This document shows, one piece after another, positions 8,550-17,184 of a stretch of DNA of 64,000 nt. The stretch's first letter is position 1. Every line of letters begins with the position of its first letter. The notes under the pieces were generated by a model. That model made no database searches and had not been told where the DNA came from. It saw nothing but the letters and a program-made list of their open reading frames with translations. Origin of the DNA: Candidatus Xianfuyuplasma coldseepsis (GTDB lineage Bacteria > Bacillota_I > Bacilli_A > Izemoplasmatales > Izemoplasmataceae). A program made the position numbers and the translations under genes. The stretch lies in NCBI RefSeq assembly GCF_014023125.1, contig NZ_CP048914.1:1-64000 (forward strand). Reading direction: 5' to 3'.

Positions 8550-10174
8550 TGGCTACAAAAAGCAATTTGTCAAAGGATGAAATCGGCAAATCAAACCCCC
8601 ATTTGTTTCATCGAATTCGAACCACTATTGAGACCGCATTTTATCGCAACAATGTGGTCCGTATCACATCCCTAGTGCAGGCATATGAACTAGCGAAAAA
8701 TGCACCAGGTACAATCATATCCGACTTACCTGTGCATCGGGCAAGCGAACTCGGTTTACCCGAAGACGCAAAGGTATTATTATTCAATGATGGAATCATA
8801 ACCGGACGCCAAGCAAAGGTTCGTAAGTTAATAAACCTTCATAATATGGAAGATTATGCAAATCTACTGCGAAATGCTGTTTTCGAAAGCAATCACAAGC
8901 GTATGTACCATGCGACCACCTATGTTGGGTTGCATCCTGATTTTATGGTGAAAGCCCATTTGTTAATCCCTGAAGGATATGAAAACACACTCTATTCCTG
9001 GATGCTGAATTTTCAACATCAAACGTATGAATTTGATACGATGTACAAATCCTCTACCCTGATTAATGAAGGGGATGTATTCTTATACTCTGACCCCGAC
9101 TTTTACCCACCTGGTTTTCAAGATGGATTGAGTTTATTTGATCACACTCATAACGTTGGGGCACTATTTGGTATGCGGTATTTTGGTGAACATAAAAAAG
9201 CGACGTTAACAATGAGTTGGTCAGTCGCTTCTCGATTTAATTATACAGCATGTCATGGTGGCCAAAAACGCTTTGTGTTACCCAATGATAAAACCTTTGT
9301 TGCTGGAGTCTTCGGACTAAGTGGTAGTGGAAAAAGCACCATCACCCATGCCTCTCATGGTGGAAAATATGACATCACGGTTCTTCACGATGATGCGTTC
9401 ATCATTTCGAATGAAGACGGTTCGAGTATTTCCTTAGAACCAGCGTACTTCGACAAAGTTCAAGATTATCCTACGAACAGTCCGGATAACAAATTCCTAT
9501 TAACAATGCAGAATGTCGGTGCAACTATTGATCAAAACAACCATGTTGTTCCGGTTACCGAAGACATACGTAATGGCAATGGACGAGCTCTTAAATCTCG
9601 ATTTTGGACACCAAAACGTGTGTTTAAATTCGATTCAAAGGTGAACGCGATATTCTGGATTATGAAAGATGAAACCCTTCCTCCAATTTTACGAGTTAAC
9701 TCCAGTGTTCTAGCGAGTACTTTAGGTGCAACTTTAGCAACAAAACGCTCTAGTGCCGAGCATGGTGCCGTGACCACCAAACTCGTTATTGAACCGTATG
9801 CAAATCCATTCCGTTTATACCCACTTCGTAACGATTATTTGAAGTTTAAGGACTTGTTTGAAAATCACAATGTGACCTGCTATGTGATTAATACGGGCTT
9901 CTTCTTGGATTCCAATATCACTCCGTCCATTACGCTTAATCTTATTGAACAAATCGTTGAAGGAACTCTAGAATTCGCTCCATTTGGAGGATTAGAGGAA
10001 TTATCGTATACTATAATTAAAGGATACAATCCCGACTTTACCAATAACGAGTACCTCAATCTATTCAAAGAACGAATGCAATCAAGAATCCATTTTATCG
10101 AACATTTATATTCCCATGATATATTGCCTTCTGAAGCGAAAAAAAGTTTACAAAACATCATAGATAAGCTATAA
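8549..10174 (+). CDS. pckA: Phosphoenolpyruvate carboxykinase (ATP), divergent
   Basis: The 541-residue protein has the length of ATP-dependent PEP carboxykinase and its distinctive P-loop, GVFGLSGSGKSTIT, near residues 251-264, followed by VLHDDAF, which places the metal-binding aspartates. PEPCK interconverts oxaloacetate plus ATP with PEP plus CO2. Several family motifs are altered compared with E. coli PckA (for example GLSGSGKST where GLSGTGKTT is usual), so this is a divergent branch and the assignment rests on the kinase core and length. It is the third gene of the buk-ptb operon. In a fermenter the enzyme may run toward oxaloacetate with ATP gain, which is an inference from context. 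Confidence 0.78.
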   Translation: MATKSNLSKDEIGKSNPHLFHRIRTTIETAFYRNNVVRITSLVQAYELAKNAPGTIISDLPVHRASELGLPEDAKVLLFNDGIITGRQAKVRKLINLHNMEDYANLLRNAVFESNHKRMYHATTYVGLHPDFMVKAHLLIPEGYENTLYSWMLNFQHQTYEFDTMYKSSTLINEGDVFLYSDPDFYPPGFQDGLSLFDHTHNVGALFGMRYFGEHKKATLTMSWSVASRFNYTACHGGQKRFVLPNDKTFVAGVFGLSGSGKSTITHASHGGKYDITVLHDDAFIISNEDGSSISLEPAYFDKVQDYPTNSPDNKFLLTMQNVGATIDQNNHVVPVTEDIRNGNGRALKSRFWTPKRVFKFDSKVNAIFWIMKDETLPPILRVNSSVLASTLGATLATKRSSAEHGAVTTKLVIEPYANPFRLYPLRNDYLKFKDLFENHNVTCYVINTGFFLDSNITPSITLNLIEQIVEGTLEFAPFGGLEELSYTIIKGYNPDFTNNEYLNLFKERMQSRIHFIEHLYSHDILPSEAKKSLQNIIDKL

Positions 10175-10199
10175 AAAAGAGTGATTCAATCACTCTTTT
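10175..10199. terminator. Bidirectional terminator after pckA
   Basis: AAAAGAGTGAT, a 3-nt loop and ATCACTCTTTT form an 11-bp stem. A T-rich tail follows on the plus strand and a run of A precedes it, so it also works for the convergent gene, whose stop codon (10190-10192) is in the hairpin. Confidence 0.85.
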
Positions 10200-11197
10200 G
10201 TTTTATTCCATCCAATGATTACATCGCTATATGAGAATGTCATCTTTAATTGATGTACTCCGGTTGCAAAGAAGAAAATCGCTCTTGATTTGGTAATTTT
10301 CCATTCGGCAATAACTGCATTTTCCAAGAACTCAGGAAGTGTGTCCAATGTTCGATCACATTTTTTATCTGGAACATTTGCATCATGCGTATTTTGTAAA
10401 ATCATGGACTCTATTTCTACTTTTTGGAAGATGGCAATACAATCCATTGCATCAATCGAGTCAAACTTGGTATTTTCCGGATGACCTTCTTTGACTTCAA
10501 AACGATCGATATGGAGTGCAAAACATTGTTGATCGTTAAGCACTTCTACTTTCTTAACATTACTATTTCTGAAGATAATGTAGTCGATGAATCCAGGTGT
10601 AAGCATCATATACTTATTACTGAATTGTTCATATAGATCATCAAGATCAGTCCGTACACTGATATCTCGTAAACGTATGTGATTGTCTTTAATGATGATT
10701 TCAACAGGGCGAATCATATAGTCTTTTTCTGGTTCAAAGGTTTTTCCTTTTGCTTCTAAGATATCGATTATCTGATCGATCTCTTCACGTGACAAGTTGA
10801 GGCCCAGCATAATTTTCTTTTGTTTTGATTCAATTCGAATCCCTTTATCGGTTAGTTTGAACGATGTGATTTCATCAAAATCAATCGCAACAAAATCATC
10901 CTTGGACTGTTGTTCAATCAAGTAGACTGGTGTGACGACAATCGATTGATATTTATTCCCTTTTTTCAGGGCTAATGGAAGCACAACGAGTACCACAAAA
11001 GCAATAATTAAAACAACATAGTTCACAACGTTCCATGAAAATATTAAATCAAGAAGAAATACGAGAAACACAATTACAAATAGGCTAAGTGAAAGGGGCA
11101 ACCAATTGGTTCGTCGATAGGTTGTGTCAAAATATGCATAATCCGTTAACTCATAATGATGGTTGGTTCTCATAAATTCTTTTAAATTCTCTAACAT
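10190..11197 (-). CDS. Hypothetical membrane protein, PH-like region
   Basis: The 335-residue protein has a short charged N-terminus, two adjacent membrane helices (about residues 34-75) and a large predicted cytosolic part. The region just after the helices (IVVTPVYLIEQQ, then DFDEITSFKLTDKGIRIE) looks like the beta-rich PH/YcxB-type domain found after two helices in many Firmicute membrane proteins. The rest is not recognised. The ATG at 11197 follows AGAGGTGATTCG. A promoter (TTGTAT-N16-TAAAAT) lies at 11217-11244 on the same strand. It stands alone and ends in a shared terminator with pckA. No function is proposed. Confidence 0.7.
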   Translation of the reverse strand: MLENLKEFMRTNHHYELTDYAYFDTTYRRTNWLPLSLSLFVIVFLVFLLDLIFSWNVVNYVVLIIAFVVLVVLPLALKKGNKYQSIVVTPVYLIEQQSKDDFVAIDFDEITSFKLTDKGIRIESKQKKIMLGLNLSREEIDQIIDILEAKGKTFEPEKDYMIRPVEIIIKDNHIRLRDISVRTDLDDLYEQFSNKYMMLTPGFIDYIIFRNSNVKKVEVLNDQQCFALHIDRFEVKEGHPENTKFDSIDAMDCIAIFQKVEIESMILQNTHDANVPDKKCDRTLDTLPEFLENAVIAEWKITKSRAIFFFATGVHQLKMTFSYSDVIIGWNKTKE

Positions 11198-11216
11198 CGA
11201 ATCACCTCTTATACAT

Positions 11217-11244
11217 ATTTTATCATAGAACGTAAAATATACAA
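11217..11244 (-). promoter_or_regulatory. Promoter of the PH-like membrane protein gene
   Basis: On the minus strand TTGTAT (11244-11239), a 16-bp spacer and TAAAAT (11222-11217) lie about 20 bp upstream of the start codon. Confidence 0.5.
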
Positions 11245-11311
11245 ATAATAATAAGTGATTTGTACTGTTTTATGAATAGCATCAAAAAGTACTGCATAAA
11301 GCGGTAAAAAA

Positions 11312-11320
11312 TGGTATAAT
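11312..11320 (+). promoter_or_regulatory. Extended -10 promoter of the class I aminotransferase gene
   Basis: TGGTATAAT is a TGn-extended consensus -10 element, 36 bp upstream of the chosen start. No good -35 is seen, as is common with extended -10 promoters. Confidence 0.5.
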
Positions 11321-11355
11321 GATACCAAATAAATTCAATGATTACAGGTGATATT

Positions 11356-12579
11356 ATGTCCTTCTTAAACTCCCATAGTGATGGCAAAAAAATGGTTGAT
11401 AAAGTTTTTAAAGCTGCGGTAAAAGCAAAGCAAGCAAAACTGGAAGTTGGTGATGATGCGGTTGTCGATGCAACCTTGGGAACGTTATTCGATGAACACG
11501 GTACATTTGTCGCCTTTGATAGTGTGTGGAATTCATTTCAATCATTATCCAATATTCAAAAAGCGAAGTACGCTGCTGGCATTCAAGGCAACCCCACATT
11601 TCGTAAAGCAGTTTATACCTGGTTGTTTGGTGATACGGACATTCCGTGTGAAATCATTGCAACTCCTGGTGGTGCCGGTGCGGTTAGCAGCACGATTAAA
11701 AACGTGCTAAATCCTGGGGATACACTAGTCAAACCACACATCGCTTGGGGACCATACAATACGATGGCAAACGAGTTTCAAGTCAATACCATGAACTATG
11801 AACTATTTGATGGTGATCAGTTTAATTGTGGCAGTTTTCTAGCGACATGCCAACAAGTCATGAATGAACAAGGCAAGGTACTAGCCATTATTAACGATCC
11901 TTGTCACAATCCTTCGGGCTACACCATGACAAGCGATGAATGGGATACCATATTACATGGATTAACCCAACTCAGTCATCAAGGACCCGTTATTATTCTT
12001 CACGATATCGCCTATGTGGACTTCTCTACGACACCTGAATGGAAATCCCATTTTCAAAAATATCAACAGTTATCACACAACATGATGGTGGTTATCGCGT
12101 TTTCATTATCCAAAACATTTACCGCCTATGGCATGCGAGTTGGTGCTGCAGTCGCGATTTCATCAAACATGGAGGAACTCGTTAAGTTCCGCGATGCGGA
12201 AATTTATTCAGCTCGAAGTATTTGGTCGACGGTAAACAATTCTGTAATGGACTTGTTTACGATGATTACGACCACCCCATCCATGCGGGAGGAGTACCTT
12301 GCCGAAAAGACTACTTATGTCGACATAATCAAACAACGGGCCGATATTTTTATTGAGGAAGCCAAGGACGTTGGATTGCCCCTATATCCATATAAGGAAG
12401 GTTTCTTTGCTACCATCAAAGTTGCTCAAGATCAGGTGGAGTATCTCGGTGAACAACTCCAAAAACATCATATTTACACCGTAGAAGTGGCACATGGTTT
12501 ACGCATTGCATTATGCAGTGTGCCCAAGCATAAACTCTATGGCCTTGCACAGCGAATTAAAACCATTATCGAGCAATAG
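11356..12579 (+). CDS. Pyridoxal-phosphate-dependent aminotransferase, class I/II
   Basis: The 407-residue protein is a fold-type I aminotransferase. The PLP-binding lysine lies in FSLSKTFTAYGMRVGA near residue 251. Other landmarks are the TPGGAGA cofactor-phosphate loop, the NDPCHNPSG motif and the LHDIAYVDF segment. It most resembles aspartate/aromatic-type aminotransferases, but the substrate cannot be fixed. The start is placed at the ATG at 11356 because the ACAGGTGA ribosome-binding site lies between it and an earlier in-frame ATG at 11338. An extended -10 (TGGTATAAT, 11312-11320) lies upstream. A strong terminator follows, separating it from the convergent ilvE operon. Confidence 0.9.
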   Translation: MSFLNSHSDGKKMVDKVFKAAVKAKQAKLEVGDDAVVDATLGTLFDEHGTFVAFDSVWNSFQSLSNIQKAKYAAGIQGNPTFRKAVYTWLFGDTDIPCEIIATPGGAGAVSSTIKNVLNPGDTLVKPHIAWGPYNTMANEFQVNTMNYELFDGDQFNCGSFLATCQQVMNEQGKVLAIINDPCHNPSGYTMTSDEWDTILHGLTQLSHQGPVIILHDIAYVDFSTTPEWKSHFQKYQQLSHNMMVVIAFSLSKTFTAYGMRVGAAVAISSNMEELVKFRDAEIYSARSIWSTVNNSVMDLFTMITTTPSMREEYLAEKTTYVDIIKQRADIFIEEAKDVGLPLYPYKEGFFATIKVAQDQVEYLGEQLQKHHIYTVEVAHGLRIALCSVPKHKLYGLAQRIKTIIEQ

Positions 12580-12580
12580 A

Positions 12581-12608
12581 AAAGGACTCTATCTGAGTCC
12601 TTTTTTTT
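12581..12608 (+). terminator. Intrinsic terminator after the aminotransferase gene
   Basis: AAAGGACTC, a 5-nt loop and GAGTCCTTT form a 9-bp stem followed by a T run. It lies in the 27-bp gap between convergent genes. Confidence 0.85.
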
Positions 12609-13599
12609 ATAGTTGTACTTCGTAAATCCAACCCTCAGGTGCTTCAATGTCACCATAGTAAATACCGAGTAATAAATCATAGAGTTTCTTAATCGTGGGT
12701 CCGACTTTTCCATCACCAAATTGGTGTCGTTTATCCTTGTGAGTAATGGCTTTGATCGGTGTAATAATTGCTGCGGTACCACATGCTCCTGCTTCTTTGA
12801 ACTCTTGAATATTATCAATGAAGCATTCGCGTTCTTCGACTTTCATACCCAAAACGTGTTCTGCTAAATACAAAATCGATTTTCGGGTGATACTTGGAAG
12901 AATACTGGAACTTTTTGGTGTTACAAGAACATTATCATGGGTTACACCAAAGAAGTTTGCAGCACCAACTTCATCAATTTTGGTATGCGTTGCTGGATCT
13001 AAATAGATGACACCGGCATATCCAGCGTCTTTGGCAAGTTGTCGTGGATATAAGCTCGAACCATAATTACCAGCGAATTTAACTTGTCCCATACCATTTG
13101 TGGCGGCACGATCATACTGTGTTGTCACAAACTCTAGTGCTTCCAATCCACCTTTAAAGTAGGTTCCTACTGGGGCACAAAATACACTAAACAAATACTC
13201 ATCGGATGGTTTGACACCAAGGTTCATCCCATGACCAATAACAAACGGTCTGATGTACAATGATTGTTGGGTTCCATACTCCGGTATATCATCAACATTG
13301 GATTTGACAATTTGTTCAATCGCTTCAAAGAACAATTCTCTTGGCATCGTTGGTCCAACGATCCGTTGCAGCCCACTTTGGAGACGTTCGTAATTCATTT
13401 CTGGACGGAATAATACAACTTTTCCGTCTTTTTGTTTATACGCTTTGAGTCCCTCAAATAACGCTTGTCCATAATGAAATACATTCGATCCTTCATGGAT
13501 TGTTATGGTCTTATCGGTTGTTAAATCCCCCGTTGTCCACACCCCATTTTTGGTCCAAGCACGATAACTGTATGTTGTTTCTTTTAAAGCATAGCCCAT
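12607..13599 (-). CDS. ilvE: Branched-chain amino acid aminotransferase
   Basis: The 330-residue protein is a fold-type IV branched-chain aminotransferase of the class II (BCAT-like) group. The PLP-binding lysine is in QVKFAGNYGSS. Other signatures are NVFHYGQALFEGLKAY near the N-terminus, PSITRKSIL and EAGACGTAAIITP. It transfers amino groups between glutamate and the Leu, Ile and Val keto acids. The start is placed at the ATG at 13599, preceded by AAAGGAGTGATTTG; an upstream ATG at 13638 would overlap the previous gene and lacks this site. It is the last gene of the serC-serA-DUF1015/GDH-ilvE operon, so glutamate made by the fused dehydrogenase is a direct amino donor. Confidence 0.94.
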   Translation of the reverse strand: MGYALKETTYSYRAWTKNGVWTTGDLTTDKTITIHEGSNVFHYGQALFEGLKAYKQKDGKVVLFRPEMNYERLQSGLQRIVGPTMPRELFFEAIEQIVKSNVDDIPEYGTQQSLYIRPFVIGHGMNLGVKPSDEYLFSVFCAPVGTYFKGGLEALEFVTTQYDRAATNGMGQVKFAGNYGSSLYPRQLAKDAGYAGVIYLDPATHTKIDEVGAANFFGVTHDNVLVTPKSSSILPSITRKSILYLAEHVLGMKVEERECFIDNIQEFKEAGACGTAAIITPIKAITHKDKRHQFGDGKVGPTIKKLYDLLLGIYYGDIEAPEGWIYEVQL

Positions 13600-13618
13600 C
13601 AAATCACTCCTTTGTTGT

Positions 13619-16249
13619 TTAATAAATACCTTGGGCAATCATCGCATCTGCGACTTTTACAAATCCGGCAATGTTGGCGCCAGCAATTAAATCATAGCCA
13701 AATCCGTAACGACTACTAGCACGGACACAGCTGTTGTAGATGTTTTTCATAATTTTGCGTAATCGTTCGTCGACTTCTTCCGCCGTCCAACTCATCCGCA
13801 TACTGTTTTGTGACATTTCAAGGGCACTTGTTGCCACCCCACCAGCATTGGCAGCTTTACCAGGTCCAATGATAACACCAGCATCTTGCAGCATCGCAAT
13901 CGCTTCATTGGTCGTCGGCATGTTGGCTCCCTCTACTATATATTTTACACCATTTTCAATGATTTGTTTGGCATCTTGCGGATAAATCTCATTTTGTGTC
14001 GCACATGGCATAATAATATCGACTTCGCGTTCCCATGGTTTTTTGCCCGGGAAGAACTCAACACCAAACTTGTCCGCATAATCTTGAATCTTACCATTGG
14101 TATTGGCACGCATTTCCAACATAAAATCTATTTTTTCTTGAGTGCTAATACCATCGGGGTCATAGATGTATCCTTCAGGTCCACTCAATGTGACAACTTT
14201 TCCACCTAAATCCCGTACTTTTTTACAAACTCCCCATGCAACGTTCCCAAATCCGCTCACTGCGACGGTTTTGTTTTTAAAGCTTAGATTATCGTGTTTT
14301 AACATTTGATGTGCGTAATAAGTCGCACCATATCCGGTTGCTTCAGGACGAATTAATGATCCACCGTACTCCAATCCTTTTCCGGTGAGGACACCATTTT
14401 CAAACGCACCACGAATGCGACGATATTGTCCAAATAAGTATCCTATTTCACGACCACCAACACCAATGTCTCCTGCAGGTACATCGACATCCGGTCCAAT
14501 GTGACGATAGAGTTCGGTCATAAAGCTTTCAGCAAAACGACGAATTTCTTCATTGCTTTTCCCTAGTGGGTTAAAATCACTTCCACCTTTTCCCCCACCA
14601 ATGGGAAGTCCGGTTAGACTATTCTTGAAGATTTGTTCAAATCCAAGAAATTTGATTAATCCCAAGTACACCGATGGATGGAATCGTAATCCACCTTTGT
14701 ATGGGCCGATTGCCCCATTAAATTGCACACGGAATCCACGATTTACTTGGATACTACCTTCGTCATCCACCCATGGTACACGAAACTGGATTGCCCGTTC
14801 CGGTTCCACAATGCGTTCCAAAATATTGTTTTCAATGTATTCCGGATGTTGTTCCAAAACGGGACCTAAACTATGAAGTACTTCCGTAACTGCTTGAACA
14901 AATTCAGTTTGATTTCCATCTTTGGAACGGACATTGTCCAGTACTTGTTCGATGTATTCTTTGGTACGAGACGATACTTTTCCGTCGGTCTCGGTTGTAT
15001 GCGCAAAACTGTCAAACTTATGAACAAACAGTCCACTGCGTAGTTTTGGTTCAAACCATGTGGATTTCGCCGGCATGATCAATCCAGCATCGGCTACCTC
15101 CATGATTTCTTGCATGGTTACTGGGAACATAGCAAAGCCTACACCATTTAACTCATCGGTTTTTTCTTTTAATCCTTTTAATCCTCGAATTCCACCAACA
15201 AAACTGATCCGTGATGAATTACGCAAATTGCGAATTCCAAGAATATCGTTCAATACATATTGTTCTAAGATGGCTGCATCAATGTTTTCTAAGACGTTAT
15301 CAACATCAACAAATCCATCTTTCAAGGTTAATTTATACCACGTATTATTCACATACATCCCAAATGTATTACGTTTTACTGGTTTGTACGGATGGGTGTG
15401 TTTTTCAACCGTAAAGGTTGGTTCTAGTAGTTTCAAAAATTCATCTACTGTTAATCCATTCAAATCATGAACAACACGATTGTACGGCATAATGTTCAGT
15501 GTCGATTCTGGGAAGATGACGCTCATAAAGAAGTTGAATTCTTCTTCACCGGTATAGTTTGGAAACTCACTGCGTCGTTTGAGTGCAACTTTTGCAGCAG
15601 AAGCCGAACGGTGATGTCCATCGGCTATATACAAACTATTAATCGATTGAAACTCATCTTGAATTTCTTGAACAATATCCAAATCATTGATTGTCCATAC
15701 CGAATGTCCAACACCATCATCGGTCACCATATCAAAATCTGGGTCGTGGTCCGTTGTCCATGAAGTCAAGATTTCTTGGAGACGATTTTGATCCCGATAA
15801 GTTAAGAAAATTGGTGCTGTGTTGGCATCACAGCGATCAAAATGGTCGAGACGATCTTTTTCTTTACTTAAAATCGTTAACTCGTGCTTTTTAATGATGT
15901 TGTTGACATAATCATCCACGGATGTACAAGCGACAAATCCAGTTTGTTCCATCCCGTTCATCACTTGACGATAAATGTAAATCATTGGTACTTCATCTTG
16001 TACCATAATTCCGTCATCTTCAAAGATCTTTAGGTTCTTCTGTGCTTTCTTGTACACTTTAATATCATACGGATCGGTCGATGATGGAAAATCAATCTCC
16101 GAACGAATGATGTGGAGGAAACTATAGGGGTTTCCTTTTGCCATTAATTTTGCTTCTTTACGATCCATTACATCATATGGCAATGATGCAACGCGTTCCA
16201 CTAAGTCTGGTCGTGGTCTTAGTGCTTTAAAAGGTCTTACTACAGCCAT
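13619..16249 (-). CDS. Fusion protein: DUF1015 + NADP-type glutamate dehydrogenase
   Basis: One 876-residue frame contains two complete proteins. Residues 1 to about 415 are DUF1015 (COG4198), with its start VRPFKALRP and the ADGHHR motif near 211. Residues about 428-876 are a full hexameric-type glutamate dehydrogenase (GdhA) with GPYKGGLRFHP near 516, the GGGKGG lysine near 552, DVPAGDIGVGGRE and the GFGNVAWG nucleotide-binding loop. A linker of about 15 residues joins them, and no ATG or ribosome-binding site is visible there. GDH aminates 2-oxoglutarate with ammonia and NAD(P)H. DUF1015 is of unknown function but is typically encoded beside serC and serA, exactly the genes preceding this one (15-bp gap). 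The coupling may link serine synthesis and nitrogen assimilation; that is inference. Confidence 0.93.
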   Translation of the reverse strand: MAVVRPFKALRPRPDLVERVASLPYDVMDRKEAKLMAKGNPYSFLHIIRSEIDFPSSTDPYDIKVYKKAQKNLKIFEDDGIMVQDEVPMIYIYRQVMNGMEQTGFVACTSVDDYVNNIIKKHELTILSKEKDRLDHFDRCDANTAPIFLTYRDQNRLQEILTSWTTDHDPDFDMVTDDGVGHSVWTINDLDIVQEIQDEFQSINSLYIADGHHRSASAAKVALKRRSEFPNYTGEEEFNFFMSVIFPESTLNIMPYNRVVHDLNGLTVDEFLKLLEPTFTVEKHTHPYKPVKRNTFGMYVNNTWYKLTLKDGFVDVDNVLENIDAAILEQYVLNDILGIRNLRNSSRISFVGGIRGLKGLKEKTDELNGVGFAMFPVTMQEIMEVADAGLIMPAKSTWFEPKLRSGLFVHKFDSFAHTTETDGKVSSRTKEYIEQVLDNVRSKDGNQTEFVQAVTEVLHSLGPVLEQHPEYIENNILERIVEPERAIQFRVPWVDDEGSIQVNRGFRVQFNGAIGPYKGGLRFHPSVYLGLIKFLGFEQIFKNSLTGLPIGGGKGGSDFNPLGKSNEEIRRFAESFMTELYRHIGPDVDVPAGDIGVGGREIGYLFGQYRRIRGAFENGVLTGKGLEYGGSLIRPEATGYGATYYAHQMLKHDNLSFKNKTVAVSGFGNVAWGVCKKVRDLGGKVVTLSGPEGYIYDPDGISTQEKIDFMLEMRANTNGKIQDYADKFGVEFFPGKKPWEREVDIIMPCATQNEIYPQDAKQIIENGVKYIVEGANMPTTNEAIAMLQDAGVIIGPGKAANAGGVATSALEMSQNSMRMSWTAEEVDERLRKIMKNIYNSCVRASSRYGFGYDLIAGANIAGFVKVADAMIAQGIY

Positions 16250-16264
16250 TTTTTTCGTATCCTC

Positions 16265-17179
16265 CTACGATAGTATTTCTTGAATAACGGCAATGGTTTC
16301 CAGGCCGATTCTAGCTTGAGCTTCTATTGTTGACGCACCAATATGTGGAGTCAATGAGATGCGTTCATGCGTATAAATTCGTTCATTTTTTGTGGGTTCT
16401 TCTTCGTACACATCAAGTGCAGCAAATGCGACAGTATGATTATCGAGTGCATTCAGTAATGCAGTTTCATCAACAACACCACCACGTGCCGTATGAACGA
16501 TATACATACCAGGTTTCATTTTAGAGAATTCTTCTTCTCCAAGATAGGGCCCCATCTCTGGTTTAAATGGAATGTGCAAACTTATGAAATCGGATTGTTG
16601 GAGTAGGTCGTCCTTACAGACTTCTTTGCATTGTGGTAGGACCTCTTGTTGTCCCCGAATATCGTTGTAGATAACCTTCATTCCAAGCGCCATCGCCTTT
16701 TCAGCAACCTTTTGCGCAATTCGGCCAAAACCAACCAAACCGAGGGTCTTGCCTGAAAGTTCGATGCCTTTGTACTGTTTTTTATGCCATTGTCCTTGAC
16801 GCATCGTGACATTCGCGTGATAGATGTGACGAGCGATGGCAAACATGTGTCCAATGGCTAGTTCGGCCACCGCATCACTACTAGAGTTCGGTGTATTGCG
16901 AACAAGGATTCCATGATTTTCCGCATATTCATGATCGATATTATCAATCCCAACGCCAGCACGAATAATCAATCGTAATTTTTTTGTGAGCAATGCTTGA
17001 TCGATATCCACAGTACGAATTTTCGTAGCGGATCGTACAATGATACAATCAACTTGTTGCAATTGCTCATGTAATTCAGCTCCGTCATAATGGGTTGTAT
17101 CGACTACATAACCTAAGGATTCTAATTCTAATTTCGCATTGTGGTCAATACCGTCATTTGCAAGAATTTTAATCATCAT
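16265..17179 (-). CDS. serA: D-3-phosphoglycerate dehydrogenase (short form)
   Basis: The 304-residue protein is a D-isomer-specific 2-hydroxyacid dehydrogenase with the NAD-binding motif GLVGFGRIAQ near residue 150 and the catalytic set Arg (TARGGVVD), Glu (DVYEEEP) and His (LTPHIGAST). The short length shows that it lacks the C-terminal regulatory ACT domain of longer SerA proteins. It oxidises 3-phosphoglycerate to 3-phosphohydroxypyruvate, the first step of serine synthesis. That specificity, rather than another hydroxyacid, is assigned from its position 5 bp after the serC-like gene. Two ATG codons in a row (17179 and 17176) follow the AGGTGAT site; either could be used. Confidence 0.9.
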   Translation of the reverse strand: MMIKILANDGIDHNAKLELESLGYVVDTTHYDGAELHEQLQQVDCIIVRSATKIRTVDIDQALLTKKLRLIIRAGVGIDNIDHEYAENHGILVRNTPNSSSDAVAELAIGHMFAIARHIYHANVTMRQGQWHKKQYKGIELSGKTLGLVGFGRIAQKVAEKAMALGMKVIYNDIRGQQEVLPQCKEVCKDDLLQQSDFISLHIPFKPEMGPYLGEEEFSKMKPGMYIVHTARGGVVDETALLNALDNHTVAFAALDVYEEEPTKNERIYTHERISLTPHIGASTIEAQARIGLETIAVIQEILS

Positions 17180-17184
17180 ATCAC

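Noticed and set aside
14866-15054. Many open frames of 60-140 codons opposite or inside the large genes, for example within the GDH fusion
   Set aside because: They are antisense or shifted shadows of clear genes, lack ribosome-binding sites and match no family.
13619-16249. Possibility that the DUF1015-GDH frame is an artefact of a missed stop or frameshift
   Set aside because: The frame is continuous, both parts are complete, and the linker shows no start codon or ribosome-binding site. It is kept as a fusion, with a raw-read check suggested.
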